Assembly: GCF_005876985.1 (NCBI RefSeq)
Contig: NZ_VAHD01000001.1
Span: 310,001-374,000 of the forward strand
DNA: 64,000 nucleotides
Origin: Rhodoferax bucti
GTDB taxonomy: Bacteria > Pseudomonadota > Gammaproteobacteria > Burkholderiales > Burkholderiaceae_C
Reading direction: 5' to 3'
In this document: positions 9,243 through 17,737 of the stretch, piece after piece
How positions within the stretch are numbered: the first letter of the stretch is position 1
How the letters are laid out: every line of letters starts with the position of its first letter
The notes under the pieces: generated by a model
Seen by the model: the letters and a program-made list of their open reading frames with translations, nothing else
What the model was told of the DNA's origin: nothing
Database searches by the model: none
Program-made: the position numbers and the translations under genes

Positions 9243-10583
9243 TTATTTCAAAGTACGAGGAAACGAATCTTTTTTTGAGCAAACAAGAAACAGAAACGCC
9301 CAAAAAAATATTAACTCAAAACGCAACAGTTGGCCTGAGCGAATTGAAAACACAAGCAAAAACAGAAAGGAGGCAATAGCCATATTTTTTCGAGAAGGCG
9401 AGACCACCCAACTAATATTCCGATATACAAATCCGGCTATGAGAAGCATGCCTACAATCCCCAACTCCGAGGACAATCTTAGATACATTGATCCTCCATC
9501 GGATAAGGTCAACTGATCTCTAATTTCATTTACACGGTTTATCAACGCCTGATTGCCTGGCAGACTTTGTTCCAAGTAGTCATTGGAATACACTCGGTAC
9601 GAACCTAGACCATGGCCAGAAATTGGCCTATCTTTTAACATTTGAACCGTGATTGCCAAATTCAAACCATTGATGAAGGTGCTCATGTTCTCATCACCTT
9701 GAAGGTCAAACTGCAGCGCGCTAGGAATGGCAATCAAACGGGAGTTCAATGCCGGGCTGGTACTGGCGATGTATCCCAAACCAGCCAATAACAATATGCT
9801 GATAAGCACGTTGCGTACTGTAAGTCGGAGTGCGAACAATATACAAAGACCAAGCCCAATGTAGCCGATGGTCGAAAAAGTACATATAAGGGCGGAGATG
9901 AACAGTAAGCTACGACCAATTCGAAGTTGTCGCGACCTCCCAGACAACCGTAGCACGGAGAGATACAACGCCGGCGTAAGAAACGCCGCAAAGTAGCTGG
10001 GCTCTGTAAACATCGAAGATGTGCGCAGAAATGGACCTGCATAGTCCAGATCAGCAGCACCAATCAATATCCAACGCAAATCATATAGTAGTTCAATACC
10101 CATCAAATACGCGGCCTGCTGCATCAAAGCTACTAATGCAGCAACAGTAGCACACTGCAGGTAAATATTAAATATTTTCTCTGGCGAGTAACGCAAATAT
10201 CGAAATAAATTCAAAACAACCAACCAAGCCACTAACAAACCCAAATACTGTACTGCTGGAACCACCAAGGATTCACCACGCATTGAAAATAAAAACGTCC
10301 CCGGCAGGGCAGCCAGAAAAAACCATCCAAGCGGTGCCAACCTAGCAAGTGGTATACGAAAGAAATTAAAATCCATCATAGACAATACAAAGGCGAGCAC
10401 CAAAAGCCCTTGTACAAGGTTTAATTGTTGACCACGAATAACGACGGCCACCGCAGTCCCCAGAAATGCGATATATGGGAATATTCCGACAAAGAAAAAT
10501 CGCATACTATTTACATGATGCAAAGATTGCGCGATTCGGAAATTCTGATGAAATACATCTATTGCTCGAACTGAGAAATTCAA
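9243..10583 (-). CDS. wzy: O-antigen/polysaccharide polymerase (Wzy-type)
   Basis: The ~446-residue product is very hydrophobic, with about ten to twelve predicted membrane segments and one large loop with the conserved-type sequence SGHGLGSYRVYSND, as in O-antigen ligase/polymerase family proteins. In a Wzx/Wzy pathway it joins repeat units in the periplasm. The gene sits just downstream of a flippase and a likely transferase. The longest frame starts at a TTG overlapping the upstream TGA (TTGA); an ATG at 10505 is the alternative start. WaaL ligase belongs to a related family, but the operon position favours polymerase. Confidence 0.8.
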   Translation of the reverse strand: MNFSVRAIDVFHQNFRIAQSLHHVNSMRFFFVGIFPYIAFLGTAVAVVIRGQQLNLVQGLLVLAFVLSMMDFNFFRIPLARLAPLGWFFLAALPGTFLFSMRGESLVVPAVQYLGLLVAWLVVLNLFRYLRYSPEKIFNIYLQCATVAALVALMQQAAYLMGIELLYDLRWILIGAADLDYAGPFLRTSSMFTEPSYFAAFLTPALYLSVLRLSGRSRQLRIGRSLLFISALICTFSTIGYIGLGLCILFALRLTVRNVLISILLLAGLGYIASTSPALNSRLIAIPSALQFDLQGDENMSTFINGLNLAITVQMLKDRPISGHGLGSYRVYSNDYLEQSLPGNQALINRVNEIRDQLTLSDGGSMYLRLSSELGIVGMLLIAGFVYRNISWVVSPSRKNMAIASFLFLLVFSIRSGQLLRFELIFFWAFLFLVCSKKDSFPRTLK

Positions 10584-11446
10584 TAGAATTTAAGATCGTG
10601 GTAGTCAACACGATCGAAGACATCCAGATAGCCACCGACAGTTGCGTTGAATATTTGAACACCCTTTCTATCCGCCTCATTTTTTAGAAGACGATAATTT
10701 TCCCATAATCGAAGATTGGCTCGCATCTCGTCATCGTAGGGGACACGATCACCTAATGGCACGTTAGTCATCTTGTGACCTGGCAGCGTACCTCCCGAGT
10801 AAAAGTGTCTATCAACTCCTCGATTTGCCAGATAGTCATGATCAAAGCCCAGTAAGTAAATGGGACTACATCCCATGTAAATTGCCTGGGCAAGTGCAAA
10901 GGCACTCACCCCAGCAAAGCTTTGTACAATATTCGTCAAATCCACACCCGACTTACCCGCGCCGACTGAAGCCACAAATTGGCAGCGCTCTATAGGTAGA
11001 AAGTTATGTCGTTGTATCGCATCGAAGCCGCGGTACAACGGCAAGAAGAAAGTACTGGTGCGAATACGCTCGTTCAGACTAGTGTAGAAAGCGCGCGTTG
11101 CATCCGAGTCATTAAAGAAATTTGCATCCAAAAGACTGTAGTAGGTTGGCTGCCAAATTGATACCACCTCATGTTTCCAAAAACCAGACACACAAAATGT
11201 AATATGATCTTTGAGACGCATGATGTCTTGTTGTGCCAAAGAGGGACCGTTTACGATGACGAATGCTGGTTGCCCTTTGTGCTTATCTGCAAATACAGAA
11301 TTTCGCTGTAACAGCCGCCGCTGCGCAGGCGTCAGACCACGAATTACCTCCAAGAGATCGGCTGCATTTTCAATGCCAGCAGAAAATTTTCGTAGATAGC
11401 CAGCCAATCGACTAATACCGTAGTGAGGCAACATAGAAATATTCAT
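10580..11446 (-). CDS. DUF115/MptE-like protein, possible nonulosonate transferase
   Basis: This 288-residue soluble protein has FVIVNGPSL near residue 62 and a later AIYMGCSPIYLLGFDHDYL block. The NGPSL loop and the 'YLxGxD' strand are shared by the DUF115 (motility accessory factor, MptE-like) family and by the GT42 sialyltransferases. Members of these families move nonulosonic acids to glycans or flagellin. Here the gene lies between wzx and wzy, 2 kb downstream of the last pse gene, so a role in transferring pseudaminic acid onto the repeat unit is plausible but not shown. Its start overlaps the wzx stop by four bases (ATGA) and its stop overlaps the wzy TTG. Confidence 0.68.
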   Translation of the reverse strand: MNISMLPHYGISRLAGYLRKFSAGIENAADLLEVIRGLTPAQRRLLQRNSVFADKHKGQPAFVIVNGPSLAQQDIMRLKDHITFCVSGFWKHEVVSIWQPTYYSLLDANFFNDSDATRAFYTSLNERIRTSTFFLPLYRGFDAIQRHNFLPIERCQFVASVGAGKSGVDLTNIVQSFAGVSAFALAQAIYMGCSPIYLLGFDHDYLANRGVDRHFYSGGTLPGHKMTNVPLGDRVPYDDEMRANLRLWENYRLLKNEADRKGVQIFNATVGGYLDVFDRVDYHDLKFY

Positions 11447-12891
11447 AGATTTAATTCAGCTTCAAGCAGTTTAATTGTTTGGAAACTTTTTTTCAAAAAC
11501 AATGAAGCCGCAAAAATAATTAAAACAATTATCAGCAGTAACTTTTCACCAACGCGCATTATTCCTGCATCCTGAAGATACAACCAATTTAGCCAAGGAC
11601 CGGATAGCATTAACAACATTAACAACATTAACAATATAAGACGCAAGTAAGTTGGCTTGTGTAAATCCAAGTTTCGGAGAGCTAGCGCCGCCAATGAACA
11701 CAAGATAAATGCGTTAATAGCCAAGCCCCACGAAGCTCCAGTTAAACCTAGCTGAATAATCAACAACCATGTCAATGGCATAGATAGAGCGGTGGCTGCT
11801 ACAGAAATACCCAACACGGTCCGCATACGCTTCAGCTGGAATAATGGGTTAGTTAAACTCATCCATACCGCGCTATTAAGCCAAGAAGCGATCACAAGCC
11901 CCGCTACAGTCGAGACCGGTAGTTTCACGCTACCCCCTGAGTAGGCTGTTAGCAATTCATCTGAGAATATAACAATTGACGCTGCAAATAAGGCAGTGCT
12001 AGCGACAAACGCTTCAACAAAGCGACTGTATAGCCCTGATGCATTCCAAGCCGATGCTTTGCGGTAATAATGTGGTATCCATGCCAAATTAATGGCCGAC
12101 GAGATCATGGCGATAATTGAAGCGAACAAAAATCCGGCACTAAAGGTACCAAAGTCTGCTTTATTGACCTGTGTTGCAACAAAACTTCGTGTCACAAAAT
12201 CGCTGGCTTGCCCAATCAGGGTATATAGAACTATTGGCATTCCAAAGGACAGAAGAGCCATATAATCAAACCTATCCGGACGTGCATTGACCTGCATTAA
12301 TGATAGCTGCCAAACAGCAAAGGCCGCATAGAATCCTGATGCGATCACCTGGGCTATCACTGCACCTTTTATCTCTAATTGGACGAGCAATGCCGTGATG
12401 CCAAGCATGACTACCTGCAGAATAAAACCAGTTAATGCAACACTGCGATACTTAAGTGCGTTATTGCTGGCCAAGTGTACACCCATCAGAATCAATGGGT
12501 AAGCGTTTAATGCTGCGATTATCGCAGAAAATAGAAAAATTTCCCTTATCTCATATTCCGCAATCGATTCGCGCAATACTGAAAAAACAGTAGCTATACT
12601 TATTAGTACAACAATGTTAAGACAAGTCGACAAACGCATGCCAGCCGAAATTATCTTCTGGCGTTGCTTATCGTTGGCATCAACTAGCATCCGAGCAATC
12701 GAGCTTAACAAGCCCCAAGAAAAGACTGGTTGCACAAACTGCCAAAATAGTAGAAACTGAGACCATAATCCATATTCGTTAGAATTGAGTAGCCTCAAAT
12801 ATATAGGTGCTAATATAATTTGGCCGCCTGCAGCCACTACTCCACCGAGCAGGTGTATCAGAGCGTTTTTAGACAGTGAGCGTTGATACAT
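11443..12891 (-). CDS. wzx: Polysaccharide flippase (Wzx, MOP superfamily)
   Basis: The 482-residue product has the regular spacing of 12-14 membrane segments of the Wzx/MATE-like exporters, beginning KNALIHLLGGVVAAGGQIIL and containing repeated hydrophobic spans throughout. It would flip the lipid-linked repeat unit to the periplasmic side. A three-fold nine-base repeat near the 3' end codes for Leu-Leu-Met units within a membrane segment. The gene follows the pse block and PIG-L deacetylase and is translationally linked to the DUF115-like gene. Sequence here is visibly A+T-richer than in the flanking chromosome, as is usual for O-antigen processing genes. Confidence 0.87.
   Translation of the reverse strand: MYQRSLSKNALIHLLGGVVAAGGQIILAPIYLRLLNSNEYGLWSQFLLFWQFVQPVFSWGLLSSIARMLVDANDKQRQKIISAGMRLSTCLNIVVLISIATVFSVLRESIAEYEIREIFLFSAIIAALNAYPLILMGVHLASNNALKYRSVALTGFILQVVMLGITALLVQLEIKGAVIAQVIASGFYAAFAVWQLSLMQVNARPDRFDYMALLSFGMPIVLYTLIGQASDFVTRSFVATQVNKADFGTFSAGFLFASIIAMISSAINLAWIPHYYRKASAWNASGLYSRFVEAFVASTALFAASIVIFSDELLTAYSGGSVKLPVSTVAGLVIASWLNSAVWMSLTNPLFQLKRMRTVLGISVAATALSMPLTWLLIIQLGLTGASWGLAINAFILCSLAALALRNLDLHKPTYLRLILLMLLMLLMLSGPWLNWLYLQDAGIMRVGEKLLLIIVLIIFAASLFLKKSFQTIKLLEAELNL
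11608..11634. repeat. Three perfect 9-bp tandem repeats in wzx
   Basis: The unit CATTAACAA occurs three times in a row on the plus strand. On the coding strand it gives Leu-Leu-Met units in a late membrane segment of the flippase, so copy number changes would keep the reading frame. Confidence 0.85.
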
Positions 12892-12922
12892 AAGAAATTC
12901 ACAAAAAACAGATTTAAGTGTT

Positions 12923-13594
12923 TTATCGAGTGGTTCTTAAAGTAACAAATGACTCGGCAGCCAGCATACCCATGGAATAGCCCCGATGATGTGCAAGGCA
13001 TTCGATGTGCTCGATGCTGCGTGTGTGAGGCGATTCGCGCATCTCCAACTGGTATGCCTTTAGGGCATACAACTTTGTGTTCAGTTGGTTGCTTATATCC
13101 ACATAGTGGTTTGGAATGAATGGCTCCGCAATTGGGGCTGACCATTCTGTACTAGACATCACCTCAAACGCATAGATCATACGGACACTACAGCCTGGCA
13201 CCGGTCGACACGCTATCATGACAGCTTGGTGCGTAATGCGGTGGTCTACGTTCAGGTCGCCATGGTGATGCGTGTAAACAATGTTAGGTTTGATCCTGTC
13301 AATGATCGGCTCAAGCTTTTGCACCACATCAATCAACGGAATGCTGTCCATCCGGTTGTCAGGCAGACCCAGGTAAAAGTTCTCTTCGATACCGAGAATT
13401 GCTCTGGCGTTTTCCGCAGCCGCATTGCGACCAAGTAGATCTTCTTGATCAGCCCCCACGCGTGAAGTTACACCATCGGCCATGAAAACGGCATAAACAG
13501 TATCACCCTCACCTACATGCCTGGCAATTGTTCCACCGCAACCCAAGGCCTCGTCGTCGGTATGGGCGGCCACTACCAACACACAGTTAGTCAT
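12923..13594 (-). CDS. PIG-L (LmbE-like) family deacetylase
   Basis: The protein (223 residues from the ATG at 13594) carries the zinc-site motif VVAAHTDDEALGCGG near residue 6 and a second His block, YTHHHGDLNVDH. This places it in the PIG-L/LmbE N-deacetylase family, which removes acetyl groups from N-acetyl sugars. The first motif is AHTDDE rather than the more common AHPDDE. Its ATG overlaps the end of pseI (ATGACTAA), suggesting coupling with pseudaminic acid synthesis. It might create a free amine for the adjacent formyltransferase or act on another N-acetyl sugar of the repeat unit; the substrate is inference. Confidence 0.83.
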   Translation of the reverse strand: MTNCVLVVAAHTDDEALGCGGTIARHVGEGDTVYAVFMADGVTSRVGADQEDLLGRNAAAENARAILGIEENFYLGLPDNRMDSIPLIDVVQKLEPIIDRIKPNIVYTHHHGDLNVDHRITHQAVMIACRPVPGCSVRMIYAFEVMSSTEWSAPIAEPFIPNHYVDISNQLNTKLYALKAYQLEMRESPHTRSIEHIECLAHHRGYSMGMLAAESFVTLRTTR

Positions 13595-14633
13595 GCAAAT
13601 GCCCCCACTGCAAAGCAGTGCCACGTGGTAGGTCTCCCTTAACCGTCCGGCCAATCACCTCGTCTAAATGCTTGGGTGCGAGACCATACCCTGGTCGAAT
13701 TCTTCGGATATCCGACTCAGAAATAACTTGGCCGGCTTTCATGTCTTTCACAAAATAGAGTGAGCGTCGATACCGTTTGCTCGACTCTTCTGCGTTTTGG
13801 CGTTCAAAGCCAGCATTGCCCAAGGCTACCCACGCATCGTGAGTATCCTGGCAAAGACGCTTTAGTTCTGCTGGCTCAATAGAAAACTCGCTGTCCGGCC
13901 CCTTGTCCTGACGGCTCAGCGTAAAGTGTTTTTCAATCAAGCATGCGCCAAGTGCCACAGCCGCTACAGATGCCACTGTCCCAAGCGTGTGGTCTGACAA
14001 CCCGGGCATGCTTTCGAAACGCTCAGCCAAATTTGACATTTGTTTCAAATTCGCCTGATCAATTGGCGCGGGGTAACTACTGATGCAATGTAGCAGCACA
14101 AGCTCTTTACAGCCGCCCTCGCGGGCGGCAATAACCGCTTCTTCAATTTCTTGCTCCGAGCACATACCGGTTGACATGATCATGGGCTTATTCTTGCTCG
14201 CCACGTACCGGATCAGCGGCAAGTCCGTCGCTTCAAAAGATGCAATTTTGTACGCAGGCGTATCGAGCGACTCCAGCAAATCCACCGCTGACTCATCAAA
14301 CGGTGTTGAGAACAGGGTGATGCCAATACTCGCAGCGTAATCAAAAATAGCCTTGTGCCACTCAAAGGGTGTTTCGGCCCACTTGTACAAATCGTAGAGT
14401 TTGTAGCCATCCCAAAGCCCACCACGGATCATGAATTCTTCCGTGTCGCAGTCAATCGTCATCGTATCTGCTGTGTATGTCTGAATTTTAATTGCGTCGG
14501 CACCACTATCGCGTGCAGCCTTGATGGTTTCAAAAGCACGTTCGATATTGCCGTTATGGTTGGCAGATAACTCTGCGATTATGTAAGGAGGATGATCTGG
14601 GCCAATTTTTCGCCCGTTAATGGAAATATTCAT
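13587..14633 (-). CDS. pseI: Pseudaminic acid synthase
   Basis: PseI condenses phosphoenolpyruvate with 2,4-diacetamido-2,4,6-trideoxy-altrose to make pseudaminic acid. The 348-residue product has a NeuB-like TIM barrel (IIAELSANHNGN, AIKIQTYTADTMT, PAYKIASFEA, IMSTGMCSEQEIEEA, GLSDHTLG, IEKHFTL) and a C-terminal SAF/antifreeze-like domain (AGQVISESDIRRIRPGYGL, DLPRGTAL). The Tyr-Thr-Ala-Asp-Thr stretch and overall length fit PseI better than NeuB or LegI. I chose the ATG at 14633; the frame also extends to a GTG at 14645 directly behind the formyltransferase stop. Confidence 0.92.
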   Translation of the reverse strand: MNISINGRKIGPDHPPYIIAELSANHNGNIERAFETIKAARDSGADAIKIQTYTADTMTIDCDTEEFMIRGGLWDGYKLYDLYKWAETPFEWHKAIFDYAASIGITLFSTPFDESAVDLLESLDTPAYKIASFEATDLPLIRYVASKNKPMIMSTGMCSEQEIEEAVIAAREGGCKELVLLHCISSYPAPIDQANLKQMSNLAERFESMPGLSDHTLGTVASVAAVALGACLIEKHFTLSRQDKGPDSEFSIEPAELKRLCQDTHDAWVALGNAGFERQNAEESSKRYRRSLYFVKDMKAGQVISESDIRRIRPGYGLAPKHLDEVIGRTVKGDLPRGTALQWGHLHD

Positions 14634-14645
14634 CTTGGGACTCAC

Positions 14646-15377
14646 TCATGTAAAATTTCTGATTTTTATTTCTACTTCAGCGACAAGGCGCCCATTTTCA
14701 AACCTCGCCCTGCTGAAGTTAAGCATGTAGTCTCCATGCTCTAAAAATGCGTGTGGATACCCATCGGCATCCAGCATTCGAATGAAGTCATAGGCGCTTG
14801 ACAGCGTGCCAGATTCAGGCAACACACTTTGCTCCGGCTTCCTGCGTTTGAACATGACCACTTCGCCCATTTGCTCAACAGGTACTGGCTGTTGCTCGAT
14901 CATCCATTCGATAATCTCGGCACTCAACACCCCAGCTCTGACGTAAATCTCTTGAGCCGTGCCATCAAGCCGCAGAGATCTTTTTGTGTAAACAGGTCCA
15001 GCATCCATCTCGCTGACCATTCTTAATGCTGTCAGCTTGGATTCCTTGTGCCCAGCTAGAATTAAGTTTTGCAACGGACTGCCACCACGCCCATAAGGCA
15101 CGTCTGTCATATGGAAGCAAACGCACTCATGCTTTTTCCAAATTCTTTCCGGAACCAACCAATTCCAATGAAGGAAGAATATATATTTCGGATCCATGGT
15201 GTCGATAGCACCATTCAAATCATTTGGTGTAGATGCATACATCCAATTCAAATTTATTTTCTTTTTCAGACTATCAAATAACGGTTTATGCCACGGCTTG
15301 CAACTGGCAAAAACGACATTCGATTGAAAATTATTAGTATTAATTTTTTCAACCATCCGCAACTGAAAGTCAATCAT
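14646..15377 (-). CDS. Formyltransferase-like enzyme of the pse cluster
   Basis: The 243-residue protein resembles the catalytic half of methionyl-tRNA formyltransferase-type enzymes. It contains IFFLHWNWLVPERIW, the active-site-like CFHMTDVPYGRGGSPLQN near residue 88, and SEMDAGPVYTKRSL, which aligns with the Asp-containing motif of the family. The usual Asn-x-His of formyltransferases is not obvious in its standard form, so the chemistry is not certain. Its location between pseH and pseI suggests formylation of an amino group of the pseudaminic acid precursor using 10-formyl-tetrahydrofolate. It overlaps pseH by 8 bases. Confidence 0.72.
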   Translation of the reverse strand: MIDFQLRMVEKINTNNFQSNVVFASCKPWHKPLFDSLKKKINLNWMYASTPNDLNGAIDTMDPKYIFFLHWNWLVPERIWKKHECVCFHMTDVPYGRGGSPLQNLILAGHKESKLTALRMVSEMDAGPVYTKRSLRLDGTAQEIYVRAGVLSAEIIEWMIEQQPVPVEQMGEVVMFKRRKPEQSVLPESGTLSSAYDFIRMLDADGYPHAFLEHGDYMLNFSRARFENGRLVAEVEIKIRNFT

Positions 15378-15930
15378 TCTTGGAATTTTTTATTTGGTCT
15401 AGGCGCGCGATTCGACCAATGATTTCAGTGCGCTTATTTAACCATTCTGATGAAAGAATGCCGAGGCGAATGACATCAACAAACTCTTTGCCATTAAAGT
15501 GAACATCCCTAAAAACTCCTTCCTCCTTAAAACCAAATTTTTTATGAAGGCTAACGACTTTGTTGTTAGTAGCAATTACTTCGCAATTTAGTTTGTGCAA
15601 TCCAAGGCTAGTGAATGCATGATCGAGGGCATCCAATTCCATACGCGCCCCAAGACCAGGCTTTCCGTTTTGCCCGGCATAAAATCCCCAAAAGGAATTC
15701 CGCAGTTCAGGTTGATATTGTGTGAAATACACAACGCCTTGAGGCCTACCCTTTTCATCTTCATAGATATACCAGCGCGAATGCACATCATTTCGCTGGC
15801 GAGCGAACCAATTGCGGTGTTCCGCCTCGGAAATTTCATGCTTTGTATACATGTTTTCTCGCACAGCAGGTGCATTTCGCCATTCAAGCATGGTCAGCAA
15901 ATCGGATTCGGTCAGGGGGCGAAGTGGCAT
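15370..15930 (-). CDS. pseH: PseH, UDP-4-amino sugar N-acetyltransferase
   Basis: This 186-residue GNAT-fold protein opens LRPLTESDLLTMLEWRNAP, a signature shared by PseH enzymes, and has RHWxx-type AEHRNWFARQ and the acetyl-CoA loop NGKPGLGARMELDAL near residue 97. PseH acetylates the C4 amine of the PseC product in pseudaminic acid synthesis. It follows pseG by two bases and overlaps the formyltransferase gene. Another acyl donor than acetyl-CoA cannot be excluded, but the family and context are consistent. Confidence 0.85.
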   Translation of the reverse strand: MPLRPLTESDLLTMLEWRNAPAVRENMYTKHEISEAEHRNWFARQRNDVHSRWYIYEDEKGRPQGVVYFTQYQPELRNSFWGFYAGQNGKPGLGARMELDALDHAFTSLGLHKLNCEVIATNNKVVSLHKKFGFKEEGVFRDVHFNGKEFVDVIRLGILSSEWLNKRTEIIGRIARLDQIKNSKND

Positions 15931-15932
15931 AG

Positions 15933-17036
15933 TTAGCCTTTAGCAAGGATGAGGCTGCAAACAAAGGCTACTCCTGTGGCGGGAACTAGTTGTTGCATCA
16001 GTTGGCTTTGCTGTTTCAGGAGTTCAGGGAAGTCCAAGGCTTGTCTAACAGCAGCAACGATTTGACTTATGGTGACCTCTTTCATATGCCCCAGGAAGTG
16101 GACATACCCCCCCGAATGGAGGGCTTGATTGGTTGGCAACTGATTGTCGGCAACTCCGATAACGAGACTGGGCAACCCCAAACTCATGCGTTCCCACGTA
16201 GTGGAGCCACCAGCACCAACCATCAAGTCGGCTCTTGCCATGAGGCCTGCCAAGTTCGGTAAATTTCGGTGCAAAACCGTGTGAGGCCGTTCGCCAACCA
16301 GCACCGCGATTGATGTCGGGTCCGGGTGGTTAACTCCTATGACAACATCTAAAGCGAGCTCTTGCAGGTTAGGCACCATCATTGCCTTGATAACAGTTGC
16401 CGTTTGATTGGTTGGATCGCTTCCACCCATAAAAACAAGTACCCGCCGAACGATTCCGTCACGCTGGGGAAGTAAGGCACGCAGTTGCGAGTATGCGGTA
16501 TTCAATAATGCATATCTAGGCCCAAGTAGCCTATTGGTCGGTGGCGGGATTAGGTGGTCGTAGCGTGAGTCGTTTTTATCACCATACCAGTTTTGGTCCA
16601 GCAGCAAGTCGCAAGCGTGTGGTCTGTCGGCCAGGTCGTCAATGACCATGATGCGTTTGGCTTGCTGACACAAGGCTTCTTCCCAGCGGACATCCAGCGC
16701 GTAGTGGTCCACCACCAACCAGTCCACAGGCTGGCCTCCCTGGTGTGCGCTTAGCGCTTGTTGGGTGTTTTGCGCGTCCGTGGTCCAGTCCGCGCCCAGC
16801 CAATGGGCGTGCGCTGTGCCGTTACGGTTAGGCTTAGCCCCCTCTTGCAGTTCGGGCAAGCCCAGACCCAGATGGCCGCGCTGAGCAATCAAAGCTAACA
16901 GGTGCCCCTGGTGCGGGCGGCACACAAAGGTGCAGTGCGCCCCGCGTTCGCGCAGCGCGTCGGCCAGCGTCAGGCAGCGCATGACATGGCCTGTGCCAAT
17001 TTGCAGCGATGCGTCGGCGCGGAAGGCAATGTGCAT
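15933..17036 (-). CDS. pseG: PseG, UDP-diacetamido-trideoxy-altrose hydrolase
   Basis: PseG removes UDP from UDP-2,4-diacetamido-2,4,6-trideoxy-altropyranose, one step before PseI. The 367-residue protein has a GT-B-like fold with FRADASLQIGTGHVMRCLTL at the N-terminus (the catalytic His lies in GTGHVMR), VIDDLADRPHACDLLLDQNW in the middle, and VLVFMGGSDPTNQT and GAGGSTTWERMSLGLPSL in the nucleotide-binding half. The ATG shares a base with the pseF stop (TGATG). The gene is complete and of normal length. Confidence 0.92.
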   Translation of the reverse strand: MHIAFRADASLQIGTGHVMRCLTLADALRERGAHCTFVCRPHQGHLLALIAQRGHLGLGLPELQEGAKPNRNGTAHAHWLGADWTTDAQNTQQALSAHQGGQPVDWLVVDHYALDVRWEEALCQQAKRIMVIDDLADRPHACDLLLDQNWYGDKNDSRYDHLIPPPTNRLLGPRYALLNTAYSQLRALLPQRDGIVRRVLVFMGGSDPTNQTATVIKAMMVPNLQELALDVVIGVNHPDPTSIAVLVGERPHTVLHRNLPNLAGLMARADLMVGAGGSTTWERMSLGLPSLVIGVADNQLPTNQALHSGGYVHFLGHMKEVTISQIVAAVRQALDFPELLKQQSQLMQQLVPATGVAFVCSLILAKG

Positions 17037-17737
17037 CAGGCTTGGCCCTGTTCGTATTGCATGGCTTTAAACAGCCACTCTGCACGCTGCCAATCCTCAG
17101 GCGTGTCTATGTCTTGCACTTGGTGGCGCGGCAGGGGCACGGGTGCAGCGTCCTGACTGAACAGGCGTCTACCCGCCAGCCAAGCGCTGGCCTTGCCCCA
17201 ATAAAACTGGCCAGCGTCGTGCCAGGCTTCTTCCAGGTCTTGCGAGCGAGTGCCAAAGTGTTCTGGCTGGAACATGGCCACGCGCTGCTCTGGCGTAATG
17301 CGAATGGCACGCTGGATCGGAAAAGGGTAGCTCGTAACAGAAAACGCGTACTGCGCACCGCTGGTTTGCAGTATGCTCAACCCACGCTGCAGGTCTTGCG
17401 CCTGCACAAAGGGGGCCGTGGCGTAAATGCAGCAAGCTTGGTTGACCACTTGGCCATGGGCGTTTTGCCAGTCAATGGCGTGTGCAATGACTGGAATGGT
17501 GCCGGTGTGGTCGTCCGACAATTCGGGCGGGCGCACAAAGGGCGCTTCGGCACCGTAGGCTTGGGCGACCTGGGCAATTTCGGCATCGTCCGTACTGACT
17601 ATGATCCGGTCAAAACAACCACTTCGCTGCACAGCAGCGATGGACCACGCTATTATGGGCTGACCATTAAAAGGCTTAATGTTTTTGCGCGGTATGCGCT
17701 TGCTTCCACCGCGTGCGGGAATAATAGCCAGCCTCAT
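17036..17737 (-). CDS. pseF: PseF, CMP-pseudaminic acid synthetase
   Basis: PseF activates pseudaminic acid with CTP to CMP-pseudaminate, the donor for glycosyl transfer. The 233-residue protein begins with the cytidylyltransferase motif AIIPARGGSKRIPRKNIKPF and has IIVSTDDAEIAQVAQAYGAE and IYATAPFVQAQDL. It overlaps pseC by four bases and pseG by one base. The presence of PseF shows that the pathway leads to activated sugar and not just a precursor. Confidence 0.93.
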   Translation of the reverse strand: MRLAIIPARGGSKRIPRKNIKPFNGQPIIAWSIAAVQRSGCFDRIIVSTDDAEIAQVAQAYGAEAPFVRPPELSDDHTGTIPVIAHAIDWQNAHGQVVNQACCIYATAPFVQAQDLQRGLSILQTSGAQYAFSVTSYPFPIQRAIRITPEQRVAMFQPEHFGTRSQDLEEAWHDAGQFYWGKASAWLAGRRLFSQDAAPVPLPRHQVQDIDTPEDWQRAEWLFKAMQYEQGQA

